Positions 59,865 to 64,000 of a stretch of DNA of 64,000 nt are shown here, piece by piece; within the stretch, counting starts at the first letter, position 1; every line of letters starts with the position of its first letter. The stretch is from VXRD01 sp965232265. GTDB taxonomy: Bacteria > Latescibacterota > UBA2968. The position numbers and the translations under genes were made by a program. Under the pieces are notes generated by a model that was given only the letters and a program-made list of their open reading frames with translations, was not told where the DNA came from and did no database searches. Location: NCBI GenBank assembly GCA_965232265.1, contig CBDDPH010000002.1, forward strand, positions 2,232,001-2,296,000, written 5' to 3'.

Positions 59865-61370
59865 ATGTCCAGCCCTCTTGCCGACTATCTGTCGCAAAAT
59901 TCCACCCCAAATCCCGGTTTTGTCGCCTATTTGGCCGCGTTGGAGCAGGTCGCGTCTGTATCGCCCGATGTGGCGAAAAATATCGTGGGCGAGTTGGCCG
60001 ACCAGCGTTCGAATCTCAAGATGATTGCGAGCGAGAATTACTGTTCTTTGCCCACACAACTATCTATGGGCAATTTGCTGACCGATAAATACGCCGAGGG
60101 GATTCCCGATCACCGTTTTTACGCCGGTTGCGACAACGTAGATGCGATTGAGAGCCAGGCTGCAAAGCTGGCGTGCGATCTCTTTGGTGCGGATCACGCT
60201 TATGTTCAACCCCATTCGGGCGCAGATGCCAATATGGTCGCTTTTTGGGCGATTCTTTCGGGGCGCGTTCAAGATGTCGCGCTCGAAAAAATGGGAAAGA
60301 AGTCGCCATTTGATCTCTCTGATGAAGCCTGGGGTGAACTTCGCACGCAATTGGGCAATCAAAAGCTCCTGGGGCTGGATCTTTCCTCTGGGGGACATCT
60401 CACGCACGGCTATCGCATCAATGTGTCCGGGCGCATGTTTGAGGCGCATGCATACACGGTGAATAAAGAATCTGGCCTGATCGACTACGATGAAGTCCGC
60501 GACCAGGCCAGAGCGGTCAAACCGTTGATTCTTTTAGCGGGTTATAGTGCTTATCCGCGCAAAATTAATTTCCGCATTTTCCGAGAAATCGCCGATGAAG
60601 TGGGGGCTGTTTTTATGGTGGATATGGCGCATTTTGCCGGGTTGGTTGCCGGCAAGGTTTTTGCGGGTGATTTTGATCCGGTTGCCCATGCCCATGTCGT
60701 TACCACGACCACACACAAGACCCTGCGCGGTCCCAGAGGGGGTATGGTTTTGTGTGCGGAAGAATTTGCCGAGCAGGTCGATAAGGGTTGCCCGATGGTG
60801 CTCGGCGGTCCACTGCCCCATGTGATGGCGGCCAAAGCTGTCGCGTTTGCGGAGGCGAGTACGCCCGAGTTTCAAGCGTATGCCGTCCGTATTGTGGATA
60901 ATGCCCAGGTGCTCGCCCAGGCGTGTATGGATGCGGGACTTACCGTTCTTACTGGGGGTACTGACAATCATTTGCTGCAGGTTGATGTTACGCCTTTTAA
61001 TCTCACAGGTCGCCAGGGGGAAACGCTACTCCGAGAGGCCGGGATTACGCTGAATAAAAATACCATTCCCTTTGATCCCAATGGTCCATGGTACACCAGT
61101 GGTCTGAGGGTGGGCACTCCGGCACTTACGACGCTTGGCATGGGGGCGGAAGAGATGCAGGAGATCGGCGCGGTCATGGGCAATGTGCTCACCCATGCAC
61201 GGCCATTGAAGTTTACGAGGGGCAGAAGTGCGGGGCAGTACAGTAAGGTCCAATACAGGGTTCAGGACGGTGTGCTCGAAGACGCCCAACAGCGGATCGC
61301 CAATCTTCTCAAGCGATTCCCAGTTTATCCCGAACTCGATCTGGCGTATTTGCAAGAGGCGTTTGGTTAG
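59865..61370 (+). CDS. glyA: Serine hydroxymethyltransferase, long form
   Basis: Converts serine and THF to glycine and methylene-THF. 501 residues from the ATG at 59865, which follows GAGGAG; the frame is open further upstream but that part lies in the riboswitch terminator. The PLP Lys is K285 in TTTHKTLRGPRGG, the Asp contact is in VDMAHFAGL, and MIASENYCS marks the N-terminal start of the core. The protein has about 80 residues more than E. coli GlyA, as in spirochaete/chlamydia-type long forms. Confidence 0.95.
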   Translation: MSSPLADYLSQNSTPNPGFVAYLAALEQVASVSPDVAKNIVGELADQRSNLKMIASENYCSLPTQLSMGNLLTDKYAEGIPDHRFYAGCDNVDAIESQAAKLACDLFGADHAYVQPHSGADANMVAFWAILSGRVQDVALEKMGKKSPFDLSDEAWGELRTQLGNQKLLGLDLSSGGHLTHGYRINVSGRMFEAHAYTVNKESGLIDYDEVRDQARAVKPLILLAGYSAYPRKINFRIFREIADEVGAVFMVDMAHFAGLVAGKVFAGDFDPVAHAHVVTTTTHKTLRGPRGGMVLCAEEFAEQVDKGCPMVLGGPLPHVMAAKAVAFAEASTPEFQAYAVRIVDNAQVLAQACMDAGLTVLTGGTDNHLLQVDVTPFNLTGRQGETLLREAGITLNKNTIPFDPNGPWYTSGLRVGTPALTTLGMGAEEMQEIGAVMGNVLTHARPLKFTRGRSAGQYSKVQYRVQDGVLEDAQQRIANLLKRFPVYPELDLAYLQEAFG

Positions 61371-61376
61371 GTCAGC

Positions 61377-61392
61377 TTGTTCAACTGAACAA
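61377..61392. terminator. Short inverted repeat between convergent glyA and flavoprotein genes
   Basis: TTGTTC (61377-61382), AACT, GAACAA (61387-61392) overlaps the stop codon of the minus-strand gene. It lacks a strong T-tract, so termination is uncertain. Confidence 0.35.
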
Positions 61393-62622
61393 CAGTTTTA
61401 AATAAAACAGGGGATTGGTGAGTTGTTTTTTGGGGACGGCGTTGGCCATCATGCCGCAGATGAGATCGCGCACTTTGTCGTTGTGTGCGGCTTTGTGGAT
61501 GGTAAAATTGAGGAGGGGGCGCCATTGTCCCAATTTTTGCATTCGCGTACTGGTCGCCAATTCATCGCCTATGGCATCCCATAATCGGTCTTCGTAGTGC
61601 TTGAAAAAAGCCGCTGAATAATTGTCTGCGGCAAGGGCTTCCTGCACGGCATCCACGGCAAAGCGCGCGGAATACAGTGCATTGCCAATTCCCTCGCCCG
61701 TGAAGGGGTCGATCAATCCCGCGGCATCGCCCAGGAGCAATACGCCATTCCCATAGCTTTTTCGCCGGGTGCTTCCCACGGGCAGATTCCATCCCACAGG
61801 GTCTTCTGTTGGACGCGCATTTTTGAACCGATGGGCATAGGGCGAGCGGTTGATGACTTCGTTTAGTGCCACTTTCAAATCCACACGCCGCTTTTTCAAT
61901 ACGTCGTGACGCATGCCAATGCCCACATTTGCCGTCCCATTTTCCAGTGGAAATATCCAGAAATAACCCGGCAAGACTTCATCTACAAAATGCAATTCGA
62001 TTTGATCCCCCAGGCCCGCCACATTTTCGTAATAGCAGCGAATTGCCACGACCCAATGCACGGATTCGTGGGCGTATAATCCCGCTTTGCGCGCGACCAT
62101 TGAATTAAAACCATCGCAGCCGAGTACGACGCGGCCGTGTATTTCGCGTTCTCGGCCATCCACAACACCGCGCACGCCCACAATTTGCTCGTTTTCCCGT
62201 ATCAGATCTTTGACGGCAAATCCCTCATAACAGGTGCGTACAACTTTTTTCGCTTCTTCAAAGAGAAAATTGTCCAGTACTTCGCGCCGGATCACAAACC
62301 CTTCCATCGGTAGTATTTTGCCCGTGGCCTGATCCCGGTGGTCATACCGCCGCAAATCCACACGTGCATCCAGGTGATTCGGGCTGCCAAATACGACTTC
62401 TCGAATGGTTGCGCCGGGCAATCGCGCGACCTTGTCGAACAAGTCGAGTTCGTGCAAAATCGACACGACTTTGCCCGAGAGCGCGTCGCCACAGATTTTA
62501 TCCCGCGGAAATCGCGCCTTATCTACCAGACAGACATTGAGGCCCGCGCGATGGGCATATAACGCCGCTGTCGCACCTGCTGGTCCTGCGCCAACAATGA
62601 TTGTGTCGTATAGCTCAGTCAT
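61381..62622 (-). CDS. Geranylgeranyl-reductase-family FAD oxidoreductase
   Basis: 413 residues. The N-terminal GAGPAGATAALYAHRAGL (11-28), the CGDALSGK motif typical of geranylgeranyl reductases (about 43-50) and the C-terminal GDAAGLIDPFTGEGIGNAL complete the FAD-binding fold. The family saturates isoprenoid chains (menaquinone or lipid tails) or hydroxylates aromatic compounds; the CGDxxSG motif favours isoprenoid reduction. The ATG overlaps the DUF1015 stop by 4 bp (ATGA), AGGGGAG upstream. Confidence 0.82.
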   Translation of the reverse strand: MTELYDTIIVGAGPAGATAALYAHRAGLNVCLVDKARFPRDKICGDALSGKVVSILHELDLFDKVARLPGATIREVVFGSPNHLDARVDLRRYDHRDQATGKILPMEGFVIRREVLDNFLFEEAKKVVRTCYEGFAVKDLIRENEQIVGVRGVVDGREREIHGRVVLGCDGFNSMVARKAGLYAHESVHWVVAIRCYYENVAGLGDQIELHFVDEVLPGYFWIFPLENGTANVGIGMRHDVLKKRRVDLKVALNEVINRSPYAHRFKNARPTEDPVGWNLPVGSTRRKSYGNGVLLLGDAAGLIDPFTGEGIGNALYSARFAVDAVQEALAADNYSAAFFKHYEDRLWDAIGDELATSTRMQKLGQWRPLLNFTIHKAAHNDKVRDLICGMMANAVPKKQLTNPLFYLKLLFS

Positions 62623-64000
62623 ACTCCCCTCATATCGAGATTGCCATTGAGGTCGTCATCAATTATGGTATGGACAAGGCTTCGGCATTCCATATAGTAA
62701 CGCTTTTCGTCGGCGTGTCCAATGGATATGGATTTTCGGGGGTAGGCGCCGTGGCGAACAATAGATTCGAAGACGCTGTCTTTTGAAATGGGTGGCATGT
62801 AAAAACCGAGCGCGTCGGGTTTGTTGCCGAGGTCGTCGATTACGTCTTCGCCGTGGATGAATCCGACTTCGGCTTCGGTGTTTTCTCGCGTGAACAGGTC
62901 GAGCGCGGCTTCCATTGTTTCGGGTATGGTTCTTTGAGATGGGTTTTCAATGACGAGTATGCCAAGGTCTCCTGCGGCGCGATAGGGAAGGCAGTGGGTG
63001 GATGCTGATGATAGGGCTATGGTGCGCTGATGTTGCGCGTCGGGGGATGAGACTTTTTCCAAATGCGCCCGGGTATCCGATGTGTTGAGCAGTGCGGCGA
63101 GGGTGTTGCATGTGGCCTTTGGATCAACGCGGGTGATCAGTCTGTGGATTGGCTCTATATCTATCGCGTCGTCGTGCAGGTTGATCAATTCGACCATGGC
63201 GTGTCTGGCTGGATGGTGTGCTGCGCGTTGTGTATCATGAAGTGTTGATTTAACTTTTTCCCAGGCTTTTTGCGCGGCGGCAAATGAGTGGTTGCCATCG
63301 CCCATGGCGTAGAGGAGTGTTTCGTTCTCGACGCCGTATTTTTGCTGGATGTAATCGGGTTCAATGCGTTTGGCGAGTTTTTGGGCAGTGCGCGCGATGT
63401 CTTTTTGGTCGTCGATCAAGTGATATTTGAGTTGTCCTCCGTTCATCATGAGTTCGAAATCGACGATGGCGGGATGGTTTTCGTCAAAGAGGGGTTCGAT
63501 AATTTCTTTTTTGGGGTCGTCGATGAGTACTAAAATATGCGGTGATTCGAGGGAGGCGTTGCCCCGAACTTCAAAACGCGCTTCGAGGTTTTTGGGATAG
63601 GTGCCCTCAGTTGTGCGGATGAGGGTTTTGGACTGGCTGCGGCTGTCGTAATGCTCGAGGTCGAGGGTGACGACGAGTCCCTTGCGCGATTTTCCAGAAG
63701 GTAAAATACGGTCAACGAGCAAAAAGCCTTCGGTTTCGCGGCGGAAAATGCCATCGGTGACAAAGCGTTTCATGTTGTTGTGTACGCGGGCAATGCGTTC
63801 TGTGTGTTCGTCGTCGTAGAGATAGACTTCGGGATAGATGAGGTCCAGGGTTGAGGGCGTGTCTCCCACAATGCTTTTGACTTCTTCCCAATACGAGATG
63901 TCGTGTACATACTGGTCACAGGCGATGACTGCCCATTTTCTCAAGTCGATTTCGGGATTTGGGAGCAATATTTTGGGTACGCCGAGCGCGATGTTGTCAA
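62619..64000 (-). CDS. DUF1015 family protein, 5' end beyond the right edge
   Basis: The frame is open from the right edge, so the true start lies outside; at least 459 codons are visible plus the stop. The part nearest the edge (ALGVPKILLPNPEIDLRKW, then WAVIACDQYVHDISYWEEV) is the normal N-terminal region of DUF1015, and LLYAMGDGNHSFAAAQKAW is the family's central hallmark. Homologues are often called SerC-associated or HTH-less DUF1015 proteins, with no proven role. Translation-coupled to the flavoprotein gene downstream by the 4-bp overlap. Confidence 0.87.
   Translation of the reverse strand, partial: DNIALGVPKILLPNPEIDLRKWAVIACDQYVHDISYWEEVKSIVGDTPSTLDLIYPEVYLYDDEHTERIARVHNNMKRFVTDGIFRRETEGFLLVDRILPSGKSRKGLVVTLDLEHYDSRSQSKTLIRTTEGTYPKNLEARFEVRGNASLESPHILVLIDDPKKEIIEPLFDENHPAIVDFELMMNGGQLKYHLIDDQKDIARTAQKLAKRIEPDYIQQKYGVENETLLYAMGDGNHSFAAAQKAWEKVKSTLHDTQRAAHHPARHAMVELINLHDDAIDIEPIHRLITRVDPKATCNTLAALLNTSDTRAHLEKVSSPDAQHQRTIALSSASTHCLPYRAAGDLGILVIENPSQRTIPETMEAALDLFTRENTEAEVGFIHGEDVIDDLGNKPDALGFYMPPISKDSVFESIVRHGAYPRKSISIGHADEKRYYMECRSLVHTIIDDDLNGNLDMRGV

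Overview
The window is about 64 kb of a Gram-negative bacterial chromosome of moderate G+C. It carries a dense set of outer-membrane biogenesis genes (bamA, skp, lolA, lolD, lptD, fabZ), a class A RNase P RNA, ClpC, large-type GlyA and a lamin-tail/FlgD-type secreted protein. That combination, with PhyH, DUF2961, Nramp-like and DUF1015 genes, suggests a member of the FCB superphylum or a Latescibacterota/Poribacteria-like lineage. The lineage is an inference; no rRNA is present to settle it.

Layout. 1-2052: the 5' part of a type I restriction HsdR (running off the left edge) divergent from a phytanoyl-CoA-dioxygenase-like gene. 2204-6691: tRNA-Val, a zinc-ribbon coiled-coil protein, RNase HI, RNase P RNA, pyrF and an ABC-F ATPase. 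6910-17420 (minus strand): fabZ, skp, bamA, clpC, lolD, lysS, prfB (with a programmed +1 frameshift) and lolA, followed by ftsK, a lamin-tail protein, a vWA/GATase-like membrane protein and tsaD up to 24074. 24231-27590: a small zinc-ribbon protein, an NhaC antiporter, a toxin-antitoxin-like pair, a 35-residue membrane peptide and a truncated DUF2961 gene. 27579-40186 (minus strand): moaE, a frameshifted moaD, nicotinate phosphoribosyltransferase, a PHP phosphoesterase, def, larE, an ATP-grasp-like protein, GNAT, esterase, Nramp-like, glpD-like and lysA. 40371-43013: tRNA-Leu and lptD.

The most unusual part is an accessory island at about 43.1-53.2 kb. It is clearly richer in G+C than its flanks. 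Two plus-strand genes (a Rieske oxygenase and an FAD oxidoreductase) converge on four overlapping minus-strand genes: a membrane-fusion protein, an RND permease, a fusion of a GPP34/GOLPH3 domain to a cytochrome P450, and a sterol-24-C-methyltransferase-like enzyme. I read this as a candidate sterol or polycyclic-isoprenoid tailoring and export cluster. Its right flank carries a decayed fragment of lptD (start of the gene joined to the sequence that follows its end), while the intact lptD lies on the left. The island therefore sits between two copies of the lptD locus.

Beyond the island the conserved core resumes on the plus strand: dtd, maf, rodZ, priA, a Wzx-type flippase, and glyA under a ZTP riboswitch with an overlapping terminator. 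A geranylgeranyl-reductase-like flavoprotein and a DUF1015 gene (running off the right edge) follow on the minus strand. Well-formed sigma70-like promoters with 16-17 bp spacers are visible before hsdR, phyH, clpC, lysS, nhaC, glyA and others. Tandem heptamer repeats recur in the gaps between genes, three times as the same TGACAAC unit placed just before a start codon.
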